The notes under the pieces: model-generated | Told to the model about the DNA's origin: nothing | Seen by the model: only the letters and a program-made list of their open reading frames with translations | The model's database searches: none | Assembly (NCBI GenBank): GCA_030067055.1 | Contig: JASJAL010000107.1 | Location: forward strand, 1-8,879 | Origin: Kiloniellales bacterium | GTDB lineage: Bacteria; Pseudomonadota; Alphaproteobacteria; Kiloniellales; JAKSBE01 | Direction of reading: 5' to 3' | DNA: 8,879 bases | Translations under genes and position numbers: made by a program | In this document: positions 1 to 6,895 of the stretch, in pieces | How the letters are laid out: each line of letters begins with the position of its first letter | Numbering within the stretch: position 1 is the first letter of the stretch

Positions 1-2442
1 GTCGGTCGCCAGGAAAGCGCTGTCGCTGGTCGAGATGCTGAGCCCGACCGGTGCGTTGCGGCGCTCGATCTCGCGCGGCCAGACCGAGCTTGAGCCGACG
101 CCCTGCAGGACCAGCTGGCCGTCGAGGCGGCCGATCATGTCCATGTTGAGGTAGGCGGCCACCTTGCCGCCGAGGTCCTCGTCCTTTCCTTTCAGGCTGC
201 GGACGTAGTGGCTGGAGCCGAGCAGGCCGAGCTCCTCGCCCGACCAGGCGGCGAAGACCAGGGCGCGCTTCAGGTCGAGCTTGCCGCGCGCCTTGAGGTC
301 CGCCAGGTACTGGGCGATCTCCAGCAGTGCGGCGACGCCCGAGGCGTTGTCGTCGGCGCCGGGGTGGACCTGCCCGGCCTCTTCCGGCCGGGCCAGGGAC
401 TTGCCCTCGACGCCGCGGCCCAGATGATCGACGTGGGCCCCGATCACGATCGCCGGCTGTGCCGAGGCCTCGCCCCCGGCCGGCAGCCGGGCCAGCACGT
501 TGCGGCCCTGCCGGATCTCGGGATCGAGATGGATCTCGGCGCCGACCCGGACACCGGGCAGCGCGAAGCCCTCGACCGTTTCACCGGAGTCGAGGGTCCG
601 CTGCAAGGTCTCCAGTTTCTTGTCGGCGGTCGCGAGCAGCGCCGCGGCCATGCCATCGGTCACCGAGACCGCTGCCAGCTTGGCGCCGGCCGCCGCCGCC
701 TCAAAGGACAGCGGCACCAGCTGCGCCTTGACCTTGGATCGGGGCCCGCTGGCCACGATGATGCCGCGCGCACCCTTTCGGCGGGCGACCGCGGCCTTGT
801 AGCTGAGCTCTGCGTAGCGATAGAGCTGCTGGCGCCGGTCCTGATCGATGTCTTCCGGCAGATAGCGGAGCGTCAGGACCCATTTGTCCTTCACGTCCAG
901 CGCGCCGTAGGAATCGTAGGCCGCCTGCCCGGCCTCGGCCGGGGCGACGATGCCGTAGCCGGCGAAAACGACCTCCGTGGCCTCGACCTTGCCGTTCGCC
1001 GAAAGGCCCAGGGGCCGCCAGTCCCGATCGAGCGCGGTCTGAACCTCAAGTCCCTCGAGCGACAGGCGATTCCCGGAGGCGATCTTGACCGCCGCCGTGA
1101 AGTCGAAGGGCTGGAAGTAGCTGCCGTCGTCACTGGCCGGCGCCAAGCCGAGGGACTCGAAGGCCGCGGCGACATAGGCCGTGGCCTTGCGCTCGCCGGC
1201 GGTTCCGGTGAGGCGGCCCTCGAAGTCCTCCGAGGCCAGGATCTCGACGTGGCCCTGCAGGTCTGCGGCGTCGATCGCGGCTTTGGTCGCCGGGAGCGGC
1301 GCCGGCGCCTCCGCCAAGGCATCGCTGCGTTGACCGGCGCCGTCCAGGCCGAGCAGCTTGCGCGCCTCGGCGTCGTTCCAGGAGGCCATGAAGATCTGCG
1401 GTTTCTTGTCGCCGGTGCGACTGCTCGACCAGGACAAGCGGGTCCCGTCCGGCGAGAAGACCGGCAGGCCGTCGAAGCCTTCGCTATGGGTGACCCGGAC
1501 CGGCTCACCCCTGCCCTCGGCGTCGACCATGTAGAGCTCGAAGTTACGGAAACCCTGGACGCTGGTCGCGAAGATCACGTAGTCGCCGGAGGGGTGGAAG
1601 TAGGGCGCCCAGGACATGGCGCCGAGCCGGGTGATCGCCTTCTTTCCGGTGCCGTCGACGTTCATGACGTGGACCTCGGCGCTGCCGCCGTCCTCCGTGA
1701 AGCGGCGCCAGACGATCTTCTCGCCGTCCTGGCTGAAGAAGGGGCCGCCGTCGTAGCCCGGCTGGTCGGTCAGGCGCCGCAGATCCGAGCCGTCGGCCTT
1801 CATGATGTAGAGCTCCATGAAGTAGGAGGCGTCCTTCTTCAGGATCTCCTGCTCCTTCGGGCTCAGCTGCGTCTCGTAGGCGTGGCGGTTGGAGGCGAAG
1901 AGGATGTGCTCGCCATCCGGCGACCAGGATCCCTCGGCGTCGTAGCCCAGGGCCTTGGTCAGGTTGACGGGCTCGCCGCCTTCGGTCGGGACCTCGAAGA
2001 TGTCGTAGAACTCGTCGAAGCTCCAGGAATAGCTGCGGGTCTTGCCGGCGGCGCGCTTGTCCAGCTCTTCCTTCTGCTTGTTCCGGGCCGCGGGATCGAG
2101 GTGACTAGAGGCGAAGAGCAGCTTTTCTCCCGTCGGATGGATCCAGGCGCAGGTGGTCTTGCCCACGCCCGGCGAAACCCGGCGGGTGTCGCCGGTCTCC
2201 AGGTCCATCAAATAGATCTGGTAGAAGGGGTTCTCCGGCTCGCGCTCGCTCTGGAAGATCAGCTGGGTGCCGTCGCTGCTGAAATAGCCCTCGCCGGCCC
2301 GCCGGCCCTCGAAGGTCAGCTGCCGGACGTCGCTCAGCAGGCGCGCCTCTGCGGGATCGGCGGCCAACCCGACGCCGGAGAAACACGGAAGCGCGGCCAG
2401 CGCGACCGCGGCGAGAACAGCCTGTCTAGAGATCGAATGCAT
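1..2442 (-). CDS. Exported M28-family zinc aminopeptidase with N-terminal TolB/PD40 beta-propeller (3' end beyond window)
   Basis: An open frame runs from ATG at 2442 to the left edge (814 codons, no stop). Residues 1-28 look like a Sec signal peptide (a basic residue at position 6, an Ala/Leu-rich core, likely cleavage after LAA), so the protein should act in the periplasm or outside the cell. Residues about 35-380 hold repeated PD40/TolB-type blades, for example SPDGEHILFASNR and FSPDGTRLSWSSSR. An M28 lead-in (HVEILASEDFEGR) starts near residue 398. A PA-like insert with FAGYGI and DVKDKWVL follows at about 494-615. The peptidase core begins near 655. Metal and catalytic residues are visible: H670 in GAHVDHLG, D698 in GADDNASG, E736-E737 in SGEELGLLGS and D768 in NMDMIG. 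The last His ligand expected in this family lies off the edge. The start is supported by AAGGG five bases upstream. It probably hydrolyses peptides from the N-terminus; substrate unknown. It is divergent from the hydrolase gene at 2704. Confidence 0.9.
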   Translation of the reverse strand, partial: MHSISRQAVLAAVALAALPCFSGVGLAADPAEARLLSDVRQLTFEGRRAGEGYFSSDGTQLIFQSEREPENPFYQIYLMDLETGDTRRVSPGVGKTTCAWIHPTGEKLLFASSHLDPAARNKQKEELDKRAAGKTRSYSWSFDEFYDIFEVPTEGGEPVNLTKALGYDAEGSWSPDGEHILFASNRHAYETQLSPKEQEILKKDASYFMELYIMKADGSDLRRLTDQPGYDGGPFFSQDGEKIVWRRFTEDGGSAEVHVMNVDGTGKKAITRLGAMSWAPYFHPSGDYVIFATSVQGFRNFELYMVDAEGRGEPVRVTHSEGFDGLPVFSPDGTRLSWSSSRTGDKKPQIFMASWNDAEARKLLGLDGAGQRSDALAEAPAPLPATKAAIDAADLQGHVEILASEDFEGRLTGTAGERKATAYVAAAFESLGLAPASDDGSYFQPFDFTAAVKIASGNRLSLEGLEVQTALDRDWRPLGLSANGKVEATEVVFAGYGIVAPAEAGQAAYDSYGALDVKDKWVLTLRYLPEDIDQDRRQQLYRYAELSYKAAVARRKGARGIIVASGPRSKVKAQLVPLSFEAAAAGAKLAAVSVTDGMAAALLATADKKLETLQRTLDSGETVEGFALPGVRVGAEIHLDPEIRQGRNVLARLPAGGEASAQPAIVIGAHVDHLGRGVEGKSLARPEEAGQVHPGADDNASGVAALLEIAQYLADLKARGKLDLKRALVFAAWSGEELGLLGSSHYVRSLKGKDEDLGGKVAAYLNMDMIGRLDGQLVLQGVGSSSVWPREIERRNAPVGLSISTSDSAFLATD

Positions 2443-2477
2443 CTTCACCCTTCAAACAAACCTGAAGCTTACTCGCT

Positions 2478-2508
2478 GTCATACCAGGATCTAGAACGGA
2501 CATGACAA
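2478..2508 (-). promoter_or_regulatory. Candidate promoter and dyad upstream of the M28 peptidase gene
   Basis: Read on the minus strand, TTGTCA (2508-2503) is followed after 19 bases by TATGAC (2483-2478), about 36 bases before the peptidase start codon. The two boxes also form an inverted repeat on the plus strand, TGTCAT (2477-2482) and ATGACA (2502-2507). The spacer is longer than ideal, so this is only a weak sigma70-like match. The rest of the 2443-2703 gap holds both ribosome binding sites and a short G/C hairpin near 2640-2655. I found no convincing promoter for the hydrolase, although TTGCGA-N18-TATGCC at 2544-2573 is a possible weak one. Confidence 0.2.
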
Positions 2509-2703
2509 CCGGTTTGGCTTCGACAGCCTGGTGAACTGCCTAGTTGCGAACGCTTCTCAAGCTTCAGTATGCCAGATGTGGCAAGCGGCGGTCAGCCGGC
2601 GCAAGGTCTTGTCACAGATTTTTCCCGCCGGACGCCACAGCGCCTGGCAAGGCGCCCGCCGTCATCGTAGAAAGGCCAACAGGGCAACAAGGGAGACGGC
2701 AGG

Positions 2704-3383
2704 ATGGGCGAAGCGATACAAGGCGAGACGATAGAACTGACCGCGGCGGACGGGCACCGCTTGGGCGCCTACCTGGCCCGGCCCGCGGGCGCACCGAAGG
2801 CCGGCCTGGTGGTGGTGCAGGAGATCTTCGGGATCAACCGTCACATCCGCGCGGTCACCGAAGGTTTTGCTGCTGACGGCTACCTTGCGATTGCGCCGGC
2901 GCTCTTCGACCGGCGGGAGCACGGCCTCGAGCTGGGCTACGAGGCCGAGGACGTCGCCCGCGGCCGCGAGCTGAAGGCTGCGACCTCATGGGAGGAAGCC
3001 GCCCAGGACGTTGGCGCGGCCATCGAAGCCGCCGCCGAGGCCGGCCCGGTCGGCGTAGTCGGCTATTGCTGGGGTGCTCGATCGCCTGGCTGGCGGCCTG
3101 CCGCCTGCCCGTTGCCGCCGCGGTCGGCTACTACGGCGGCCAGGTCCGCGAGCTGAGCGGGGAGACCCCGCGCTGCCCGGTCCTGCTGCACTTCGGCGAC
3201 CAGGACGCCGCGATCCCGCTGGACGATGTCGACGAAGTGCGGCGCCTCCACCCCGAGGTACCGATTCACCTCTATCCGGCCGGTCACGGCTTCAACTGCG
3301 ACCTGCGCGGCAGCTACCACGCCGAAAGCGCTGCGCTGGCTCGCGAGCGCAGCCTCGCCTTCCTGGCCGAACACTTGAAATAG
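2704..3383 (+). pseudogene. Dienelactone hydrolase family protein, frameshifted (one base missing near 3076)
   Basis: This is an alpha/beta hydrolase of the dienelactone hydrolase family, cytosolic by appearance. Dienelactone hydrolase itself opens lactones in chlorocatechol breakdown, but most family members have unknown substrates. The first frame (2704 to about 3075) gives the N-terminal half, including VVVQEIFGIN with the family Glu (E40) and the nucleophile elbow GYCWG with C122. The second half is in another frame, from SIAWLAACRL (first codon 3078) to the TAG at 3381-3383. It carries HFGDQDAAIP (catalytic Asp, about residue 168 if repaired) and GHGFNCD (catalytic His, about 195). Adding one G at 3076 restores GYCWGGSIAWLAA and a 226-residue protein of normal family length. 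As written, translation continues out of frame to a stop at 3156 (150 residues) and loses the Asp and His. GGGAG at 2691-2695 supports the ATG. It could be a sequencing or assembly error or a true pseudogene. Confidence 0.85.
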
Positions 3384-3460
3384 CCCCAATCACCCTGGCC
3401 AGCGCCTCCGGCCGTCCCCATATTGCGGCCAATACGCGTCGGTATCAGGGAGGTCGAACC

Positions 3461-4609
3461 ATGTGGCCCGCCAGCATCAATTTCCGCAGACTCTCGGTCG
3501 GGCTCTCGCTCGCGGCGGTCTTCTTACTTTCGCTCACATTTGTCGCCCGGGCGGCAGACACCCAGGATAGCGAACGCCACGCCTTCAAGCTGGTCGAGGT
3601 CGCCGAGGGGCTCGAAAACCCCTGGGGCCTGGCATTCCTGCCCGGGGGCGACATCCTGGTGACCGAGAAGCCGGGCCGCCTCCGGCTGATCCGCGACGGG
3701 GTGCTGCGCCCTGAGCCGATCGAGGGCCTACCGGAAATCGAGGAGGTGGGCCAAGGCGGGCTGCTCGACGTCGCTCCGCATCCGAGCTTCGCCGAGAACC
3801 GCATCCTCTACTTCTCTTACGCCGGCAAGCAGGGCGGCCACTACGGCACCGAGGTCGCCCGCCTGCGCTTCGTCGAGGACCGCCTGGAGGGGCTCGACGT
3901 GCTGCTGGTGCTCCAGCCCAAGAGCGGCGGCGGCCGGCATTTCGGCTCGCGCCTGGTCTTCGACCGCCAGGGCCTGCTCTACGTCACCTCCGGCGACCGC
4001 GGCGATCCGGACAAGGCCCAGGACCGCGGTAACATGTACGGCTCGGTCCTTCGCATCCGCGACGACGGCGAAGTGCCGGAGGACAACCCCTTCGTCGGCC
4101 AGGCCGGGGTGCGGCCGGAGATCTACTCCTACGGCCACCGAAATCCCCAGGGCATGACACGGCGCCCGGGCACGGACCAGATCTGGGCGGTCGAGCACGG
4201 CCCGCGCGGCGGCGACGAGCTGAACCTGATCCGCGCCGGGGTCAACTACGGCTGGCCGGTCATCACCTACGGCAAGAGTTACGCCGGCTTCTCGATCGGC
4301 GAAGGGACCGAGAAGGAGGGCATGGCCCAGCCTGCCAAATACTGGGTGCCCTCGATCTCGCCCTCGGGCCTGACCTTCTACGACGGCGCCGCCTTTCCAA
4401 AGTGGCAAGGCAACCTCTTCCTCGGCGCCCTCTCCGGCGAGGTCCTGGTCCGCCTGGAACTCGAAGGCGACAGGGTGGTCTACGAGGAGCGCCTGCTCGA
4501 AGACTTCGACGAGCGCATCCGCGACGTCCGCCAGGGCCCCGACGGCTTCCTCTACATCCTGACTGATAGCGGCGACGGCCAGCTGCTCAGGCTGGAGCCG
4601 GCGGGTTGA
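3461..4609 (+). CDS. Exported PQQ-dependent aldose sugar dehydrogenase (YliI/Asd/soluble GDH type)
   Basis: This encodes a 382-residue six-bladed propeller dehydrogenase that would oxidise aldose sugars in the periplasm using pyrroloquinoline quinone. ATG 3461 is chosen because AGGGAGGT (3447-3454) lies six bases upstream and because it opens a clean signal peptide (RR near residue 9, hydrophobic core, ARA cleavage near residue 31). The frame is open further upstream, but that part overlaps the hydrolase gene and lacks protein-like composition. Family motifs are intact: ENPWGLAFLPGG near residue 53, GGGRHFGSRLVF with H160 (equivalent of the soluble GDH base H144), GHRNPQG with R227-N228 (PQQ-contacting pair), EHGPRGGDELN at 245-255, and RIRDVRQGPDG with R352 and R354 near the C-terminus. 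Residue equivalences come from remembered alignments. It follows the broken hydrolase by 77 bases on the same strand, perhaps co-transcribed. No PQQ biosynthesis gene is in the window. Confidence 0.93.
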   Translation: MWPASINFRRLSVGLSLAAVFLLSLTFVARAADTQDSERHAFKLVEVAEGLENPWGLAFLPGGDILVTEKPGRLRLIRDGVLRPEPIEGLPEIEEVGQGGLLDVAPHPSFAENRILYFSYAGKQGGHYGTEVARLRFVEDRLEGLDVLLVLQPKSGGGRHFGSRLVFDRQGLLYVTSGDRGDPDKAQDRGNMYGSVLRIRDDGEVPEDNPFVGQAGVRPEIYSYGHRNPQGMTRRPGTDQIWAVEHGPRGGDELNLIRAGVNYGWPVITYGKSYAGFSIGEGTEKEGMAQPAKYWVPSISPSGLTFYDGAAFPKWQGNLFLGALSGEVLVRLELEGDRVVYEERLLEDFDERIRDVRQGPDGFLYILTDSGDGQLLRLEPAG

Positions 4610-4644
4610 GCGGGCAGGTCCTCCATTCCGGGGATCGAGGCCCT

Positions 4645-4680
4645 GCTGTCATACCTGGGCTTGGCCAGGGCATCCCCAGG
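4645..4680. repeat. Degenerate dispersed palindrome between convergent genes, possible bidirectional terminator
   Basis: After GCTGTCATACC (4645-4655), CCTGG (4654-4658) and CCAGG (4665-4669) form a stem with loop GCTTGG. CCTGGG (4654-4659) can also pair with CCCAGG (4675-4680). The arrangement resembles the GTCAT...CCGGGCTTG.CCCGGG.ATCC palindromes scattered through intergenic DNA of many alphaproteobacteria. It lies in the 125-base gap between the convergent sugar dehydrogenase and HAD genes, where a two-way transcription stop would be useful. There is no T tract, so a classical intrinsic terminator is not shown. I see nothing else in this gap. Confidence 0.45.
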
Positions 4681-4734
4681 GCGATCACAGCGTGATGGGC
4701 TAGCTGGGCCACGCTTGCCAAGACACACCAGGAT

Positions 4735-5451
4735 TCAACCCTCCGCCTCCCGCGCCGCCGCGAATTCGGCCATGGAGTTGAAGCGGAAGTCGATCCGGGG
4801 CATCTCGCCGGGGTCCATGGTGGCGCCGAAGCCTTTCTGGTCGTGGCGGCGGTAGATCCAGCAGGACTTGAGGCCGTGCCGGTTGGCCGGCTCGTGGTCG
4901 TGGAAGAGGCTCTCCGCCGTATGCAGGACGTCGGCCTTGCCGAGCCCGAGGGTCGCGAGCTTGTCCAGCATGTAGTCGAAGTTCCGGTCCGCGGGCTTGT
5001 AGGAGCCGATGTCCTCGGCGGTGTAGATCGCGTCGAACTCGACCCCGAGCTTGGCGTTGCTGGCCGCGAAGCTCTCGTTGTCGACGTTCGAGAGGATGAC
5101 CAGCTTGTAGTGCCGCTTGAGGCTGCGCAGGGCCTCGACGCTGTCCGAGAAGGCCGGCCAGTCTTTGACCGAGCGGCCGTAGGCGACGCAGTCCGCCCAG
5201 GGCAGGGCGACGCCCCACTCCTCGGCCAGACGGCGACAGACCACGGGCAGGAGATCGCGGTAGCGCATCCCCGGCGTCTGCCGCTGCTGCGCGGACTCGT
5301 GGCGGGCGTGGGCCTCCAGGATCTCGTCCCGGCTCAGCGTCCCCCCGACCCGATCGGTCAGCGGCTTGAGCCCGGCGACCATGCCGCTCTCCCAGTCGAT
5401 CAGGGTGCCGTAGCAGTCGAAGGTCAGGACCTTGAAATCGCTCAGTCGCAT
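4735..5451 (-). CDS. HAD-superfamily hydrolase, haloacid dehalogenase type II-like
   Basis: This is a 238-residue cytosolic HAD subfamily IA protein. Motif I is FDCYGTLID with the nucleophile D12 and T16. Motif II is VILSNVD with S121. The motif III Lys is K152 in GSYKP. The acidic motif IV is D185 within SLFHDHEPA. The stretch between motifs I and II fits an alpha-helical cap. True L-2-haloacid dehalogenases carry a Ser-x-Asn before the motif IV Asp; here the matching positions appear to be E180 and L182, so dehalogenation should not be assumed and a phosphatase or other HAD activity is possible. GGGAG (5460-5464) upstream supports ATG 5451. The AraC gene lies upstream on the same strand, 88 bases away with a palindrome between, so the two could share a transcript. 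The gene converges on the sugar dehydrogenase. Confidence 0.9.
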   Translation of the reverse strand: MRLSDFKVLTFDCYGTLIDWESGMVAGLKPLTDRVGGTLSRDEILEAHARHESAQQRQTPGMRYRDLLPVVCRRLAEEWGVALPWADCVAYGRSVKDWPAFSDSVEALRSLKRHYKLVILSNVDNESFAASNAKLGVEFDAIYTAEDIGSYKPADRNFDYMLDKLATLGLGKADVLHTAESLFHDHEPANRHGLKSCWIYRRHDQKGFGATMDPGEMPRIDFRFNSMAEFAAAREAEG

Positions 5452-5490
5452 GGCGGTCTCTCCCGGTTGCGAGACCCGCTTTACCGCGGA

Positions 5491-5517
5491 TGGCCTTCCC
5501 CGGTCTTGACCCGGGCG
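5491..5517. repeat. Second degenerate dispersed palindrome (CCCGG-TCTTGAC-CCGGG)
   Basis: CCCGG (5499-5503) and CCGGG (5511-5515) flank the loop TCTTGAC. The core resembles the CCCGGGCTTGACCCGGG-type intergenic repeats and is a divergent relative of the element at 4645-4680. It sits between the AraC stop codon and the HAD start codon, both on the minus strand, where it could attenuate or process a shared transcript. No T tract follows on the minus strand. Confidence 0.4.
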
Positions 5518-5539
5518 CTCAGCCCTTTGACCCAGGCTC

Positions 5540-6307
5540 TCAGGGCCGAGGCGCGCGGGCCCGCCGGTAGCGCGCCGGAGTCACACCGGCCTCGCGCCGC
5601 AGGGCCCGGGTCAGGGCGCTCTGCTCCGAATAGCCGCAGTCCAAGGCGATCTCGGCGATCGGTCTGCGAGTCGTGGCGAGCAGGGCCTTGGCCCGCTCCA
5701 GGCGCAGGCCGCCGAGGTAGCGCATAGGAGAGCTCCCGTGCCAGGCGGTGAAGAGCCGCTGCAGGGTCGCCGGGCTGATCCCGGCCGCGGCAGAAATCTC
5801 GGCCGTTGTCAGCGGCGCGGCATAGTTCCGCTGGAGGAAGGCGGTGGCCCGCCGCAGGGCCTGCGGCTCCCGGCTCTCCCAACCACGGGCGCAATGGGTC
5901 AGGCCCTGCAGGATCAGGTTGCCCAAGTTCGACCGAAGGGTCGCGGGCGCGAGCGTGCCCTGTGCTCGCGAGCGCGCGAAGTGCAGAAGCCCTTGCAGGC
6001 CCTCGTCGAGACCCAGGAAGGGCGCACCTGCGGCCAGGTCCCAGAGCTCCGCCGCCGCCGCACAGCCCCGCGTCGGCACGTCCAGGACCAGGAAGCGGTT
6101 GTCGCCGCGGGCCCGGAAGGCGTGCTCCCGCCCCGCCGTGATCACCGCGGCGGTGGCCTCGTCGACGGCCGCTCCGGCAATGTCGGTCTCCATCTCGAGC
6201 CGGCCCTCGAGCGGCAGGACGATCTGGTGATGGGGATGGCTGTGGCTTTTCTGCGCCGATACATAGGACCGCAGGCTCAGCCGGCACTCTTCCGCCGATG
6301 GCGACAC
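5540..6307 (-). CDS. AraC-family transcriptional regulator with cupin-like N-terminal sensor
   Basis: This encodes a 255-residue DNA-binding regulator. Residues about 20-80 look like an AraC-type cupin ligand domain ([14 protein letters not shown], then the acidic-hydrophobic strand pattern to FLVLDVP). A helical linker or dimer region spans roughly 100-160. The paired helix-turn-helix domain is at the C-terminus: first helix pair about 167-187 ([21 protein letters not shown]), second about 216-238 ([22 protein letters not shown]), followed by the typical AGVTPARYR ending. The start is GTG at 6307, with GGGAG about seven bases upstream, since no better ATG fits. It is divergent from the Rid gene across 148 bases and lies upstream of the HAD gene on the same strand. 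Likely targets are therefore the Rid gene, the HAD gene or itself; this is inference from position. The ligand is unknown. Confidence 0.92.
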   Translation of the reverse strand: MSPSAEECRLSLRSYVSAQKSHSHPHHQIVLPLEGRLEMETDIAGAAVDEATAAVITAGREHAFRARGDNRFLVLDVPTRGCAAAAELWDLAAGAPFLGLDEGLQGLLHFARSRAQGTLAPATLRSNLGNLILQGLTHCARGWESREPQALRRATAFLQRNYAAPLTTAEISAAAGISPATLQRLFTAWHGSSPMRYLGGLRLERAKALLATTRRPIAEIALDCGYSEQSALTRALRREAGVTPARYRRARAPRP

Positions 6308-6455
6308 AATGCGTCTCCCAGGTTTTATCGACCCCAGCGATGACCGGCATCCTACAGCACGAGAATGACGCCGAGAAAGGCCCCAGCATCCCCTGGCTTC
6401 CCGCCCTCGGAGGTGTGATCCTGTCTGCCTTCATCGCTTGCGGGAGGAGCCTCGA
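6308..6455. promoter_or_regulatory. Divergent control region between the AraC and Rid genes
   Basis: This 148-base gap must carry the promoters of both divergent genes and is where AraC-type direct repeats would be expected. I see the two ribosome binding sites (GGGAG for the GTG start at 6307; GGGAGGAG at 6442-6449 for the Rid gene). Short repeats also occur, CCCCAGC at 6332 and 6381 and GCATCC at 6347 and 6386. Their spacings (49 and 39 bases) are not the usual AraC half-site spacing, so no operator is claimed. No strong sigma70 promoter is visible. Confidence 0.3.
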
Positions 6456-6872
6456 ATGTCCAAGACCGTCACTTACATGAACCCGGCGGGCGCGCCGGCG
6501 CCGCTCGGCCTCTACCACAACGTCGCCATTGCCGAGCCCGGGCGGCTCGCTTTCATCGCCGGCCAGGTCGCGGTCGACACCCAGGGCGAGATCGTCGGGC
6601 CCCACGACGTCGCGGCCCAGACCCCGGTGGTGCTGGAGAACATCGGCCTGATCCTGAAGGACCTCGGCGTCACTTTTGCCGAAGTGCTGGAGTTCAACAC
6701 CTACATCGTCGGCACCGAGTCCCGCGAGCCCTGGTTCGCGGCCCGGACCGAGGCCTACAACCGCTTCTTTCCGGAGGGCAACTACCCGCCCAACACCCTG
6801 CTGATCATCGGCGGTCTGGCCCGGCCAGAGCTCTTGGTCGAGATCTCCGCCGTCGCCCGCCTGCCGGGGTAA
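6456..6872 (+). CDS. Rid-family protein (YjgF/YER057c/UK114 fold), Arg-less type
   Basis: This encodes a 138-residue protein of the Rid family, normally a homotrimer whose clefts lie between subunits. Family landmarks are visible: FIAGQVAVDTQGEIVG (residues 34-48), the helix with QTPVVLENIGLILKDLG (55-71), FNTYIVG (80-86), and the C-terminal VEISAVARLP (128-137) with E129. In RidA proper, an Arg in a P-x-R-S/T motif binds the carboxylate of the enamine/imine substrate. Here the aligned segment reads YPPNTLLI, giving N113 where Arg is expected. By the published Rid subdivision, proteins without this Arg are not expected to deaminate 2-aminoacrylate as RidA does. ATG 6456 is preferred to a longer TTG start because GGGAGGAG (6442-6449) sits six bases before it. 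It is divergent from the AraC gene and convergent with the PNPOx gene, with only 23 bases between them. Confidence 0.9.
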   Translation: MSKTVTYMNPAGAPAPLGLYHNVAIAEPGRLAFIAGQVAVDTQGEIVGPHDVAAQTPVVLENIGLILKDLGVTFAEVLEFNTYIVGTESREPWFAARTEAYNRFFPEGNYPPNTLLIIGGLARPELLVEISAVARLPG

Positions 6873-6895
6873 GTCCGGAGCAGTTGCTCGACTGT

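Noticed and set aside
208..2505. A 765-codon open frame on the plus strand, antisense to the M28 peptidase gene
   Set aside because: The minus-strand frame has a signal peptide, propeller repeats and intact zinc-ligand motifs. The plus-strand translation shows no domain and is the usual antisense by-product of G/C-rich third positions.
3070..3080. Programmed -1 frameshift site in the hydrolase gene
   Set aside because: There is no X XXY YYZ heptamer in the right phase and no obvious downstream structure, and a restored G gives the exact family motif, which a slip would not.
3074..3460. N-terminal extension of the sugar dehydrogenase frame
   Set aside because: The extension overlaps the hydrolase gene out of frame and is Arg/Pro-rich, while the start at 3461 has an excellent ribosome binding site and signal peptide.
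4843..5727. A 294-codon plus-strand frame over the HAD and AraC genes
   Set aside because: It lies antisense to two clearly recognisable proteins, has no family motif and has no good ribosome binding site.
6332..6391. Repeats CCCCAGC and GCATCC as AraC binding half-sites
   Set aside because: Each repeat is short and spaced 39-49 bases apart, unlike the usual direct-repeat spacing of AraC operators.
5481..6605. A 374-codon minus-strand frame overlapping the AraC gene
   Set aside because: It is a shifted frame of the AraC gene and extends antisense into the Rid gene; its composition is low-complexity Arg/Pro/Gly/Ala-rich.
6878..6889. GAGCA-GT-TGCTC inverted repeat between the convergent Rid and PNPOx genes
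   Set aside because: The folded stem would be only four pairs with a four-base loop and no T run, too weak to call a terminator.
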